Shown piece by piece: positions 1 through 9,711 of a stretch of DNA of 32,621 bases. A model generated the notes under the pieces. It was not told the DNA's origin, made no database searches, and saw only the letters and a list, made by a program, of their open reading frames with translations. This DNA comes from Bacillota bacterium (GTDB lineage: Bacteria > Bacillota > SHA-98 > UBA4971): assembly GCA_012518595.1 (NCBI GenBank), contig JAAYRV010000139.1, forward strand, positions 1-32,621, in the 5' to 3' direction. Each line of letters opens with the position of its first letter. The first letter of the stretch is position 1. The translations under genes were made by a program, and so were the position numbers.

Positions 1-324
1 CTCATTATCCGGTACGGCACGCAGCCTCGATGGGCCCTTCGTGCTTATACCTCCCCGCAGTAACGGGCGGGACCCGTCAAAGCCTACTCTCATAATGGAA
101 CCACAACACAACTTGTGCATGCGACCCGGTTTCGGTTTGCGCTCCGGGGGGTGTTTCAACCGGTACGTGGTGCCGGGCTTTCACCGTCCCCGGCTCGCTT
201 AGACTCTGTAGCCAGTCTACTTATCCCCATCATAGCTTTTTCTTATCATGACATTCGATCGTATCGTCTTCATCCTGCATACTTTTGCACCTGCGCAGGT
301 TCTTTTACCAGGATGTGCCGATTT
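1..324 (-). ncRNA. T-box leader RNA (partial; the T-box/terminator and regulated gene lie beyond the left edge)
   Basis: Minus-strand sequence has Stem I hallmarks: GATGGGGATAAGTA (AGTA bulge, + 211-231), distal stem GCGAGCCGGGGACGGTGAAAGCCCGGC (GGTGAAA loop, + 172-200), a GAAACACC specifier-like segment (+ about 147-162), then ATGAGAGTAGG..GACGGG..CCCGTTAC and ..GGATAATGAG at the edge, just where GGTGGTACC would be expected. A consensus promoter lies immediately upstream. Confidence 0.78.
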
Positions 325-330
325 ACGCAT

Positions 331-359
331 ACTCTAGCATGGACTGCCAGACTTGTCAA
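331..359 (-). promoter_or_regulatory. sigma-A-type promoter for the T-box leader
   Basis: Minus strand TTGACA (354-359), 17 nt spacer, TAGAGT (331-336). Confidence 0.7.
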
Positions 360-2367
360 GGATTTTTCCGGAGCATTGTTCGGAGCATGCCGAGTATGGA
401 CCGACCAAGACACGCGCTTGAAAAGGGCCTAAGTCATGAATCCGCAATCGTCCGCCGGAGATCACGTGAGATTGCCCTGTAAAAGCGTCAACAAAAACCA
501 TACCGTCAGCGACGTTGTCCGGAGAGAGGTCCAATGATGCGCCGGTGTCTCCTGCGCATATTACGACCGCTACAACTTCGCCCTCATAAGCACGGGTGAA
601 CGCGAATGTCCGTGTGGGATCATCAGCCAGTAGCCAACGCATGTTCCCGCGCCTTAGCGCAATACTGCTCTTTCGTAGATAGATTAGGTTTTGATATAAC
701 TGAAGAAGCTCCCGATCCTGTTTAGACTCATCCCAGATCATGGTCCCACGGCACCCGGGATCCTTAGCCCCCGTCATCCCGATTTCGTCGCCATAATAAA
801 TCATAGGGGTGCCTGGATAGGTCATCTGAAACACAATTGCAGGAATAATCTGCTTCTTGCTTCCACAGAAAGCAGTAAGCGCTCGCTCTGTGTCATGGCT
901 GCCCAATAAGTTCAGGAGGACCATTGATGCAGCATCGGGATAATCAGCCCTTGTGGACTCAAGCCTAGTCATTAAATCCGAAGCTTCACACGTCTTTCTT
1001 GCGAAGAAGTCCAAGACTGCGTCACGGAATACATAATTCATGACTGCGTCGAACTGATCCCCTTGAAGCCAAGGACTTCCGTTGTGCCAAATCTCACCTA
1101 CGATATATGCGTCAGGATTGATCTCCTTAACATGGTCGCGAAATTCTCTCCAAAAAAAGTGGCCGATCTCATTGGGAACATCCAATCGCCATCCGTCAAC
1201 CCCTAATTCCATCCAGTATCTGACTACGTTCAAGATGTAACCGCGAACCTCAAGGTTTTCCATGTTAAGCTGAGGCAAGTCCGGAAATCCCCACCATGCC
1301 TCATAATTGGGTTTTGGCGCCCTGCGGATTGGGAAATCGTGAATATGGTACCAGTCCGCATAACGGGAATCTCGACCTTTCTTGACAATATCTTGAAATG
1401 CCCAGAAGGTGTATCCTGTATGATTGAAAACCCCGTCCAGAACAACTCTGATTCCCGCATCATGGAGCGCGGATACCATTTCTTTGAACTTGTCCAGGTC
1501 GCCAAAACTCGGATCAATCTTCATGTAGTCGGACGTATCGTACTTGTGATTTGACGGCGCCTCAAAAATAGGATTAAACCAAATTGCGGTAATCCCAAGC
1601 TCCTCGAGGTAGGGGATATTGTCTATGACTCCCTGGAAGTCACCGCCGAAAAAGTCACCGGTTGTCGGAGTTCCACCCCAGCTACGAACAGCAAATGGAT
1701 CATTGGTCGGGTCGCCGTTTGCGAATCTCTCGGGAAATATCTGATAAAATACAGCATCCTTCACCCACTCCGGGGGCTCGAAGACCGGAACCCCGGCAAG
1801 ATCCAACTCAAATAAGTCATCTGTATCAGGCACATCCTGGCTTACCCCTCCGGCAGTGTACCAAACCTTCGTGTTACCGTCTTTCAGAGCGAATCGATAA
1901 TACAAGAGACCTTCCGAAGCCGGAATCTCTGCTCGATAATACGTAAAACCCCCGACAGTCGCATAAGGCTCCATAAGTGCATTCCGGCAGACGCCGCCGG
2001 CTGCCCTCTTGTCAGAGTTATCGCCAAAACCATCGCGCCCGGATGGGCTCAACACGTACTCCATGCGGACTTCTTCTACATCAGATGTCCTGGCCCGCAG
2101 TCTGATAGCAACGGTTTCACGGTCTTTGCGTTCAACGTACGGGGACGTCTTTTCATGTCGGAACGCTTCCGTCACTATCTCGCCGTCTCCCATGCTACAC
2201 GGAGCTTTTAGCAATTCCAGGTCACCGACTACGGTGACTGACTTCTTTCCCCCGTAAGCGTCGTCACGGAACTCCTCTGCTTTCATGTCTCGAACCCACA
2301 CCGTCCCATCCACGACAAACTTGTTGCATACCCTGTATCTCTCCATGCTAACCCGGGGGCTCCACAC
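334..2367 (-). CDS. GH13 alpha-glycosidase, neopullulanase/cyclomaltodextrinase-like
   Basis: 677 aa ORF; motifs DAVFYQIFPERFANGD, DGVFNHTG, DGWRLDVPNE, GEIWH, LLGSHDTERA; N-terminal beta-rich region consistent with a CBM34-like domain. The start may be the ATG at 2346 (MERYRV). Confidence 0.9.
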   Translation of the reverse strand: MWSPRVSMERYRVCNKFVVDGTVWVRDMKAEEFRDDAYGGKKSVTVVGDLELLKAPCSMGDGEIVTEAFRHEKTSPYVERKDRETVAIRLRARTSDVEEVRMEYVLSPSGRDGFGDNSDKRAAGGVCRNALMEPYATVGGFTYYRAEIPASEGLLYYRFALKDGNTKVWYTAGGVSQDVPDTDDLFELDLAGVPVFEPPEWVKDAVFYQIFPERFANGDPTNDPFAVRSWGGTPTTGDFFGGDFQGVIDNIPYLEELGITAIWFNPIFEAPSNHKYDTSDYMKIDPSFGDLDKFKEMVSALHDAGIRVVLDGVFNHTGYTFWAFQDIVKKGRDSRYADWYHIHDFPIRRAPKPNYEAWWGFPDLPQLNMENLEVRGYILNVVRYWMELGVDGWRLDVPNEIGHFFWREFRDHVKEINPDAYIVGEIWHNGSPWLQGDQFDAVMNYVFRDAVLDFFARKTCEASDLMTRLESTRADYPDAASMVLLNLLGSHDTERALTAFCGSKKQIIPAIVFQMTYPGTPMIYYGDEIGMTGAKDPGCRGTMIWDESKQDRELLQLYQNLIYLRKSSIALRRGNMRWLLADDPTRTFAFTRAYEGEVVAVVICAGDTGASLDLSPDNVADGMVFVDAFTGQSHVISGGRLRIHDLGPFQARVLVGPYSACSEQCSGKILDKSGSPC

Positions 2368-2452
2368 CTCGAGACCACCTGGTTCTTGACCTTAACCCCC
2401 GGGAATTACAGCATGGAGATATCTCAGTCCCTTCCGAGAATAAACAGACTCT

Positions 2453-5400
2453 TCACTTCTCCAAACCATACACCATAGGCACTTCAGCCAGCTTGCCTGT
2501 GTTTACGTCATAGGCGCCCAGAATCTCTTCCTGCGTCATTCCTGGAGGGGCCAGGAGATCCAAGACGTTGGGATTTATGTTTGAATCGTGCCCGCCTCCG
2601 AGCCTCCACTCTTGCGCAGTCTCTTGGACTTCTCTCACCCTAAGGTTACCGGTGGCGGCATAACCTTCCTGACTCAAAATGAATACCTGGTACCCCCAGT
2701 GTGGTTTAGGCTCACCCAGGACAGATTTGGGTACATGGATGGAGATAACGTTGTTTAGCGTATCTACGCTCACTCTTACCGCTCCGTCAAGTTCTCTCCC
2801 GTCAGATGTGAAAATGCTTTGCATCCAGCCTTCCATCCAAATAGCGTACTCCCATGCGCATTCCGGTGAGAACACCACGTTCCGCCCGCCCAAGGCTTTA
2901 GTTTCTCCTGAACTGTGCTTGCCGTCAGTGTCAATGTAAATGTCGATAGTCTGCAGGGCAACTCCAATCGGCGAGTTCCATGGGTTTGTGATTTCACCCG
3001 CAAACTCAACTTGGAATACAATATCGTCCTTTACGTCAACTACTTCAAAGGACAACATATCAAACACGCCTGGCGTAAATACCGGGCTCAGTGGATACGT
3101 GTATGAGCCTGGACCGTAGTCATCACCCTGTGGATCATCCCACCTAAAGAGGGTGGTTCCTACGACGACTTCAGGCACCCTGAACGCACAAGGCCCCTCG
3201 TAAGGAATCATATCCGCATTCTTTCCCTCTCGCGAAGCCACTGCAGCAAGACTTACAACGTCTCCCGGTTTCAGATTGATATCTGTAAACGGCAGCTTTA
3301 TCTCAATAGTGTGATCCACGCCTGATGTGGTTATCGGTCTTGCGTCAACCCATTGCTCGTTGCCGTCGGCAAATGCTAACTTAGCTTTTGCAGTTCCGGG
3401 CCTGGGTATCTCCTGAAAATCCACAAGGATTTCTGTCCCCGGAGAAAATCCGACTACTGTCGCATCCGGCCCTTCCTGACTCCACCGTGGCATGCTGTTG
3501 ACTTCCATCAGTCTGGGATTTGTGAGATACAAAGCCACTGATGAGTCGGTACCATAGAAGTCCTTGAGTCCGCCCTTCAAATCCACACGAACATAGAGGT
3601 TCTCGGCGTCAACTCCCAACCATAAGGCACGCAAAACATTTTCGGCGGCTTCGCCGGGAAGAGGAGCCGCCTCTTGCTTGAAGTAAAGAGCAGCCTGATT
3701 CCACTCACCGGGCCGGATTATGCCGTCAGCCTCAGCCTCCCTCATGAAATCCTTCATCTTCTCGTCAGGTGCCGCAGGCTCTTTCGGAATAATCGGCATG
3801 TATAAGTATGCCGGCACAGGCAGACCTATATAGGAGTAAACATTCTGCAGGTGGACCCTGAAGAGTTCGTCAAAAGCATGATCCTGCCCGGAATCCTGGT
3901 CATCCCCGTACCACCAAAACCAGTCACTTCCTTCAGCTGCATAAAACTCATCCCACGCCTTTTCAACCATACTCATCTCGCCGGCATCCGCTTTCCCGGC
4001 GGCTGCTTCCTGAGTATACTCAGCTAAGACGCGCCTGGCTTTGGCAAGGTAGTCCCATGCCCTGTTCTCTTCAGTCTCACCTATCCAAATCTCAAGATTG
4101 CTGTCAATCCACGATCCTGTGAAAAGCTTGGGGATCTTCGTGGTTGCGGGATGCTCTTTAAGGAATTCGCTTACAGTGACAGGTCGGAACCTAGGATCGC
4201 TATTCAACATCTCATAAAGGGTATGGAGGAACTCCTTACCGTCATTCTCGTAATACTCCCAGCAGTTCTCTCCGTCAAGGGCAATAGTTATAATATGCGG
4301 GCCAGGCTTTCCGGATAAGTCGCGCCTGACTTTCCCCAAATAGTCCATGAAATCCATGGCAGCAGCGCGACCATTCATTCCCGTATAGCTGAACCCAACC
4401 TTATCCGACAGCACGATATCACGGAAAAGGATTGTCACTGTCTTGCCGTTTTCTTCGACGAGATAAGGCTTATACATGAGATCCGGACGAGTCACGTTAC
4501 CTGTGCCGTCCCGCAGACTTATCCCCAGGGAGCGGGCTAGAATTCCTTCGCTGGATACCATCCATTGAAATCCGGCATCATGGATAAGCCCAACAATATC
4601 CTGGCCTACAGCCTGTTCAGACGGCCAAAGGCCCCTGGGCCTCCTTCCGAAATGATCCTCATATGACTCAATCGCCATCTGAAGCTGTGCCTCGACATCT
4701 TCAGGATATGCAAAAGGCTCTCCCGGAAGTTCCAAATTCGGACTCGCAACACGCGCAAGCCTCACATCGTAGAGAAGTGGCATAATTGGATGATAAAATG
4801 GGGTAGTGGTCACTTCAATCTGTCCTGAATCCTGCATCTCCCTGTGAAGCGGGATGACCTTTCCCACAATGTCTATGTGTTTTGCCAAGACCTTTTCTTT
4901 CTCTTCTTCAGTGAAACCTTGCCCTTTTTCTGCAAGGCCTTGCATAACAGGGTCTTCCTCTATGAAGTCCGGATCGAGCCAAGCCAGATTGAACCAGACT
5001 TGGAGATCTCTAAAATCGTCTTCTGTGAATCGCTCAATTGCCGCGGAAATTGAGCTGTCTGAGACAGTCTCACCACGCTTCAGAAGAAGCTGCCAGTACC
5101 TTGGGTACTTCTTAATCATTTGCTCCCAATTGGCGTCAAAGAACCTTCTCAGGATAAAGTCCTTATCTTCCCCGGTCAGATTAGATGCCGGTTTCTCGCT
5201 GAGAATCAATTGAATATCTTTTGCGCCTTCTGAGTACTCATCAAGTTGGAAGATTAATGAAGGGACAAGATTAAATGTAGCATGCACATTCGGGTAATCT
5301 TTTAGAATCGCAGCCATATCATAGTAATCCTTTGCAGCATGCATCCTGACCCACGGCATCATGTACAATCCCGTCGCAGTGTTCTTGTAAAACGGTTGAT

Positions 5401-5524
5401 GATTATGCCAAATAAGAGCCACGTATAACGGCTCATCCTGAGCTGACACAATTGTGGGCGCCAGACCTACTACAACCGCCATGAGCACCAGAACTGCCGA
5501 AGCTCTTAAAACCCACCGTTCCAT
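2453..5524 (-). CDS. Secreted GH57 amylopullulanase-like glycoside hydrolase with C-terminal glucodextranase-like binding domain
   Basis: 1023 aa; signal peptide at N-terminus; LYVALIWHNHQPFYKN, GLWPSEQAVGQDIV, ITIALDGENCWEYYENDG typical of GH57; C-terminal WDDPQGDDYGPGSYTYPLSPVFTPGVFDML typical of glucodextranase C-like modules. Confidence 0.9.
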   Translation of the reverse strand: MERWVLRASAVLVLMAVVVGLAPTIVSAQDEPLYVALIWHNHQPFYKNTATGLYMMPWVRMHAAKDYYDMAAILKDYPNVHATFNLVPSLIFQLDEYSEGAKDIQLILSEKPASNLTGEDKDFILRRFFDANWEQMIKKYPRYWQLLLKRGETVSDSSISAAIERFTEDDFRDLQVWFNLAWLDPDFIEEDPVMQGLAEKGQGFTEEEKEKVLAKHIDIVGKVIPLHREMQDSGQIEVTTTPFYHPIMPLLYDVRLARVASPNLELPGEPFAYPEDVEAQLQMAIESYEDHFGRRPRGLWPSEQAVGQDIVGLIHDAGFQWMVSSEGILARSLGISLRDGTGNVTRPDLMYKPYLVEENGKTVTILFRDIVLSDKVGFSYTGMNGRAAAMDFMDYLGKVRRDLSGKPGPHIITIALDGENCWEYYENDGKEFLHTLYEMLNSDPRFRPVTVSEFLKEHPATTKIPKLFTGSWIDSNLEIWIGETEENRAWDYLAKARRVLAEYTQEAAAGKADAGEMSMVEKAWDEFYAAEGSDWFWWYGDDQDSGQDHAFDELFRVHLQNVYSYIGLPVPAYLYMPIIPKEPAAPDEKMKDFMREAEADGIIRPGEWNQAALYFKQEAAPLPGEAAENVLRALWLGVDAENLYVRVDLKGGLKDFYGTDSSVALYLTNPRLMEVNSMPRWSQEGPDATVVGFSPGTEILVDFQEIPRPGTAKAKLAFADGNEQWVDARPITTSGVDHTIEIKLPFTDINLKPGDVVSLAAVASREGKNADMIPYEGPCAFRVPEVVVGTTLFRWDDPQGDDYGPGSYTYPLSPVFTPGVFDMLSFEVVDVKDDIVFQVEFAGEITNPWNSPIGVALQTIDIYIDTDGKHSSGETKALGGRNVVFSPECAWEYAIWMEGWMQSIFTSDGRELDGAVRVSVDTLNNVISIHVPKSVLGEPKPHWGYQVFILSQEGYAATGNLRVREVQETAQEWRLGGGHDSNINPNVLDLLAPPGMTQEEILGAYDVNTGKLAEVPMVYGLEK

Positions 5525-5709
5525 AGCTTAACGCTACCCCCTCTATATATTTGCCGACTATACCTTGTCAGCCCATACTTAAGGCACTTCAAGCGTCCCA
5601 TGTTTTTGACAGTTCCCCTTGCTTGCACATGGCAGATTTCAAAGGGCGCACGGTAAATCGGCCACAGGCAGCACGACTCTTCCACAACAAACCCGGCTAG
5701 GCGAACAGG

Positions 5710-5723
5710 CTATAACGTTATAG
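5710..5723. promoter_or_regulatory. 14-bp perfect palindrome CTATAACGTTATAG, candidate operator
   Basis: Perfect self-complementary 14-mer with central CG just downstream of the candidate GH57 promoter. Confidence 0.5.
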
Positions 5724-5736
5724 TGGTGCCGAAAGT

Positions 5737-5765
5737 ATTATTGCATCCCATACTATGCGTGTCAA
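5737..5765 (-). promoter_or_regulatory. Candidate promoter for the GH57 gene
   Basis: Minus strand TTGACA (5760-5765), 17 nt spacer, AATAAT (5737-5742). Confidence 0.55.
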
Positions 5766-5890
5766 GGAAACACGTGCCAAACTAAATATTATGCTAATGA
5801 CATGATTCCGTTGCTGTACAAAAACGCGCGGACGCAGGTTTTCTCGGAGCATTCCATGTGTGATGCTGATATTACCCGGCAGTATATCAC

Positions 5891-5952
5891 GCCCGGGCCT
5901 GATAAGGCCAAACGAAAGCCTTCGTTCTCCGCAAGCCCTCTTCGGCCCGGGC
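5891..5952. terminator. Structured inverted-repeat element downstream of the 5'-nucleotidase gene
   Basis: Outer arms GCCCGGGCC (5891-5899)/GGCCCGGGC (5944-5952) enclosing AACGAA-agcc-TTCGTT (5911-5926); alternative small stem GGCC-tgataa-GGCC. No clear U-tract, so the terminator role is tentative. Confidence 0.35.
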
Positions 5953-5959
5953 CAACATC

Positions 5960-7492
5960 CTATTTTACGACTATCCTTCCTTCAATGTCAGGAGACACCT
6001 TGTTCTGCGCTTTAATGTACCCGGCAAATATATCCCGCAACATCTCGCCGGATTCAAAAGCGACTTTGGCGTCCTTTAGCATGTCATAGCCATCGCCGCC
6101 TGCTGCAACAAAATCATTGGTCGCGACTGTGTAGGCCTTCTGCTCATCCAGTGGCTTATTGTCCACTGACACAGATACCACACGCTCACCGGGAGCTTTC
6201 GCAGGATCGAACTCAAACGAGAGGCCGGACACTTGAAGGAATGCGCCTAACTGATCCGGATACTCACTTACTGACCTTTCCAGAGCAGCCTTAATATTGG
6301 CGCCGGTTACCTCCAACACAACAAGGGTGTTATCAAACGGCAAGACAGTGAATACATCTCCAACAGTGATAGCGCCTGCATTAATCGATGCTCGAATCCC
6401 GCCGCCGTTTGTCAAGGCAATATCTGCGGATCCTGCATCACGCATAACATCAGCTACAAGATTCCCGAGATTGGTCTCTTTCGTTCTGACATTGGCTCGC
6501 TCTCCGTCAAGAGCGACAACAGCCTCACCGATGACCTCTCCGAGCTTCACTTCAAGCTCTTTGTTATAGGCCCTGACAATCTCCCCTATCTTGCTGTCAT
6601 CCACAACCTCAGGAGCGCAAGGAATAAGAGCACCTGCATAGTCAGTGACTTTGCCATCCTGATGACTGACTTCAAGACTACCCAGAGCTTGGGCATGTTC
6701 GCCTGATTGGACTATTATTGTGTCATTGACTCTCTCAGGCTGATCAAGCTTTGTGTGGCTATGTCCGCCGACGATAATATCAATACCTGGGACACTGGCG
6801 GCAAGCAACCTGTCATCATCGTACCCTATGTGTGTAAGTCCGATGACGAGGTCAACCTTCTCTTGGTTTCGGAGGTACGAAACCATCCAGCCTGAGACCT
6901 TGATTGGATCCAAGAATTCCAAGCCCTCAACGTTTTTCGGGTGTGTTACTGTAGGAGTATCAACTGTGGTTAATCCGAATATCCCTACTCTTTTTCCATC
7001 CACAGGCAGGATTACTGCGCCTGGGAACAGAGCGCGCCTGCTATCTGCCTCAATTGTATTTGCAGAAAGAAATACGAATTTCGCCTCTTCAGCCCTCTTT
7101 AGCAATGCAGCCTGACCGAAGTTGAATTCATGGTTACCTACTGCCATGGCATCGATTCCAATGGCTTCCAAAGCCTCGACCATGGGCTTACCTTCGAACA
7201 AATTGACAATGTTGGTCCCATGCAGTGCGTCTCCTGCATTTAGAATAATCACATTGTCGCCTTTCTCTCCGACGATATCTTCCACGAGCGTCGCCAATTT
7301 GATTAATCCACCGATAGGCGCATCGTCCTGTCCTTTAAAAGACTCAAGTCTACCATGGACATCATTCATATAGAGGATGACAACACCGTTCTCAGAAGCA
7401 GCTGCTAAACCTGCATATGCAGCACAAACAACAACCAATGCAACCACAAGAACCGGTAAACGAAGACCCTTCTTCCCTGGCATCCTTAACAT
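5960..7492 (-). CDS. Bifunctional 5'-nucleotidase/2',3'-cyclic-nucleotide phosphodiesterase (UshA family), exported
   Basis: 510 aa; signal peptide; ILYMNDVHGRLE, NAGDALHGTN, VGNHEFNFG, GGHSHTKL, LTNGGGIRASI, ATNDFVAAGGDGY. Confidence 0.9.
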   Translation of the reverse strand: MLRMPGKKGLRLPVLVVALVVVCAAYAGLAAASENGVVILYMNDVHGRLESFKGQDDAPIGGLIKLATLVEDIVGEKGDNVIILNAGDALHGTNIVNLFEGKPMVEALEAIGIDAMAVGNHEFNFGQAALLKRAEEAKFVFLSANTIEADSRRALFPGAVILPVDGKRVGIFGLTTVDTPTVTHPKNVEGLEFLDPIKVSGWMVSYLRNQEKVDLVIGLTHIGYDDDRLLAASVPGIDIIVGGHSHTKLDQPERVNDTIIVQSGEHAQALGSLEVSHQDGKVTDYAGALIPCAPEVVDDSKIGEIVRAYNKELEVKLGEVIGEAVVALDGERANVRTKETNLGNLVADVMRDAGSADIALTNGGGIRASINAGAITVGDVFTVLPFDNTLVVLEVTGANIKAALERSVSEYPDQLGAFLQVSGLSFEFDPAKAPGERVVSVSVDNKPLDEQKAYTVATNDFVAAGGDGYDMLKDAKVAFESGEMLRDIFAGYIKAQNKVSPDIEGRIVVK

Positions 7493-7748
7493 ATACGACC
7501 CTCCTAATTAAGTCCTTGATGAACCTCTTTTAATTATTCTCCGAAAACCAGCTTTTCCCTTCATAGGTTTACTTCACCAGCTGCCTGAGTTGGTTGAGGA
7601 TAGCGCAGAATTGAATCGCAATGCCATTGTCTCTGGAGTAAATAGTGGAGTAAATAGAAAACAGCAGACTCATGGTCGACTGGAGGTTGAAAAAAGAAAG
7701 AGGTCCATAACCGGTTGGTCGCGTGTTGAGAACCAGGTGATAGGCTAA

Positions 7749-7826
<78 letters not shown>

Positions 7827-7960
7827 AATTTGATGTCGAGAAGCAATCGACGGACCGTCGAGGTTATTGACGGACTGACGGACGGACCGTCTTTGGGTGA
7901 CAACGATAGTATACGCGAAGCCGGACTCTATGTCAAACCTCTGAAAGAAGGCATCTTTTT

Positions 7961-8227
7961 GCCCTTAAGAGCCTGAGCTCGACTGTGGTTACAAGCTTCA
8001 TAAACCTCGTTCCGTTTGTCAGCGTGTTAGGAGCGAGAATCTTCCTTGGGGAACCGGTGTCTTTCACTAGACTGCTAGGAGGGATCCTAACAGTCACAGG
8101 CGTATACCTCGTTAGTTCTCAGGATACACCTTCTATACAAGCACCCTGCGTCGAATCTACACAGACAGCCTGCCCCACAGCCACACGTGGATCCTGCCCA
8201 GGATCACATATACGCCATGATTCATAA
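7961..8227 (+). pseudogene. C-terminal remnant of an EamA/DMT-family transporter
   Basis: Reading frame encodes ALKSLSSTVVTSFINLVPFVSVLGARIFLGEPVSFTRLLGGILTVTGVYLVSS, a typical EamA C-terminus; upstream sequence in the same frame has no transporter homology. Confidence 0.7.
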
Positions 8228-8264
8228 CATGCCCCTTAACCGCATGGCACCAATATCGCAGCAG

Positions 8265-8882
8265 CTATGACAACTGAAAAAACTCCTCAATAAGAGGAAG
8301 GGCAGCCTTGAGCGCCACAGCTCTGTGGCTCATGGCATTTTTGACATCCTGAGGCAACGCTGCAAAACTCCTGGTATATCCAAGGGGAATGAAGACCGGA
8401 TCATATCCGAATCCGCCGCACCCGTCCGGCGCAATAGCTATCTTGCCTTCGCATATCCCTTCCGCTAACCTGACTTTCCCGGAAGGGGCGGCAATAGCCA
8501 CAACACACCTGAACCTTGCAGTCCTTTTGGCATCTTCTATACCCTTTAGCAAGGACAAGAGCTTCTCATAGTTGGTCTTGTCCCGCTCCCGACCGCGAGG
8601 GAGATCTTCCCCGGCAAACCTCGCAGAATGAACGCCCGGTGCCCCATGGAGAGCATCAACCTCAAGCCCGCTATCGTCTGCAAGCGCCACCTCTCCTGTG
8701 GCCTTTGCCGTTGCCAGCGCCTTACAGATGGCATTGTCCTCGAAAGTCTCACCATCCTCCTGAATGTCAGGGATATCCCCGTATGCAGAAAGCGCCACAA
8801 CTTCGAGAGGCAGATTCCTTAGAATCTCCTTGATCTCCAAGACTTTCCCTGGATTCTTCGTTGCCAGAACAAGGCGCGACAT
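8265..8882 (-). CDS. rdgB: XTP/dITP diphosphatase (HAM1/RdgB)
   Basis: LVLATKNPGKVLEIKEIL, ADDSGLEVDALHGAPGVHSARFAGE, GFGYDPVFIP, MSHRAVALKA. Confidence 0.95.
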   Translation of the reverse strand: MSRLVLATKNPGKVLEIKEILRNLPLEVVALSAYGDIPDIQEDGETFEDNAICKALATAKATGEVALADDSGLEVDALHGAPGVHSARFAGEDLPRGRERDKTNYEKLLSLLKGIEDAKRTARFRCVVAIAAPSGKVRLAEGICEGKIAIAPDGCGGFGYDPVFIPLGYTRSFAALPQDVKNAMSHRAVALKAALPLIEEFFQLS

Positions 8883-8883
8883 T

Positions 8884-9630
8884 TCACCGCCCCACCTTCA
8901 GGGCAAGATCGCCTAACACCTTTTTTTGCACATCAATGAGGCCGGCAATTCCATGCCCCGCGATCTGAAGCATCTCATCCAACTCAGCCTTTGTAAAGGG
9001 ATTTCCTTCAGCCGTGCCTTGAACCTCAACAAGCCGTCCGTGTCCAGTCATAACTACATTCATATCCACACTTGCCCGTGAGTCCTCTTGAAAACTCAAG
9101 TCCAACATTACCTGTCTGTCAACTATACCTGCGCTGGTCGCAGCAATAAAGTCAATCACAGGAAAACGCCTGTGATTCCCTGGGTTTTCATTGGGAAACA
9201 TGCTGTTTACAGCATCCACCAAAGCCACAAAAGCACCGGTTATCGCGGAAGTCCGCGTCCCACCGTCAGCTTGTATCACATCACAATCCAACCAAACAGT
9301 CCGTTCGCCGAGAGCCTCCAGATCCACTACAGATCTCAGCGCCCGCCCTACCAATCTTTGAATTTCATATGTACGTCCTGACCTGCCTTTTGCGGCCTCC
9401 CTAGGGTTTCGTTCGCCGGTCGCCCGTGGCAGCATGCCGTATTCCGCGGTGACCCAACCTTTGCCCTGCCCTTTCAAAAACTGAGGCACCCTATCTTCAA
9501 CTGACGCTGTGCATACCACCTTCGTGTCACCGACCTCAATCAACACAGACCCTTCTGCGTATTTGGTGAACCCTCTTGTAATTTTCACAGGTCTCATGTC
9601 CGTCAAAGCTCTTCCATCGTGCCTAGCCAT
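8884..9630 (-). CDS. rph: Ribonuclease PH
   Basis: [79 protein letters not shown]; adjacent to rdgB as often seen. Confidence 0.96.
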   Translation of the reverse strand: MARHDGRALTDMRPVKITRGFTKYAEGSVLIEVGDTKVVCTASVEDRVPQFLKGQGKGWVTAEYGMLPRATGERNPREAAKGRSGRTYEIQRLVGRALRSVVDLEALGERTVWLDCDVIQADGGTRTSAITGAFVALVDAVNSMFPNENPGNHRRFPVIDFIAATSAGIVDRQVMLDLSFQEDSRASVDMNVVMTGHGRLVEVQGTAEGNPFTKAELDEMLQIAGHGIAGLIDVQKKVLGDLALKVGR

Positions 9631-9711
9631 GCAAATTACACCTCCGCTGTCAGCCTATCATCACCGGTGGAAAACAGTCCGATTTCAGCAGTCGAACTTC
9701 AAAAAGATAAA

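Noticed and set aside
115-482. + strand ORFs at 115-432 and 285-482
   Set aside because: Antisense to the T-box leader and the 3' end of the GH13 gene; no domain or ribosome-binding evidence.
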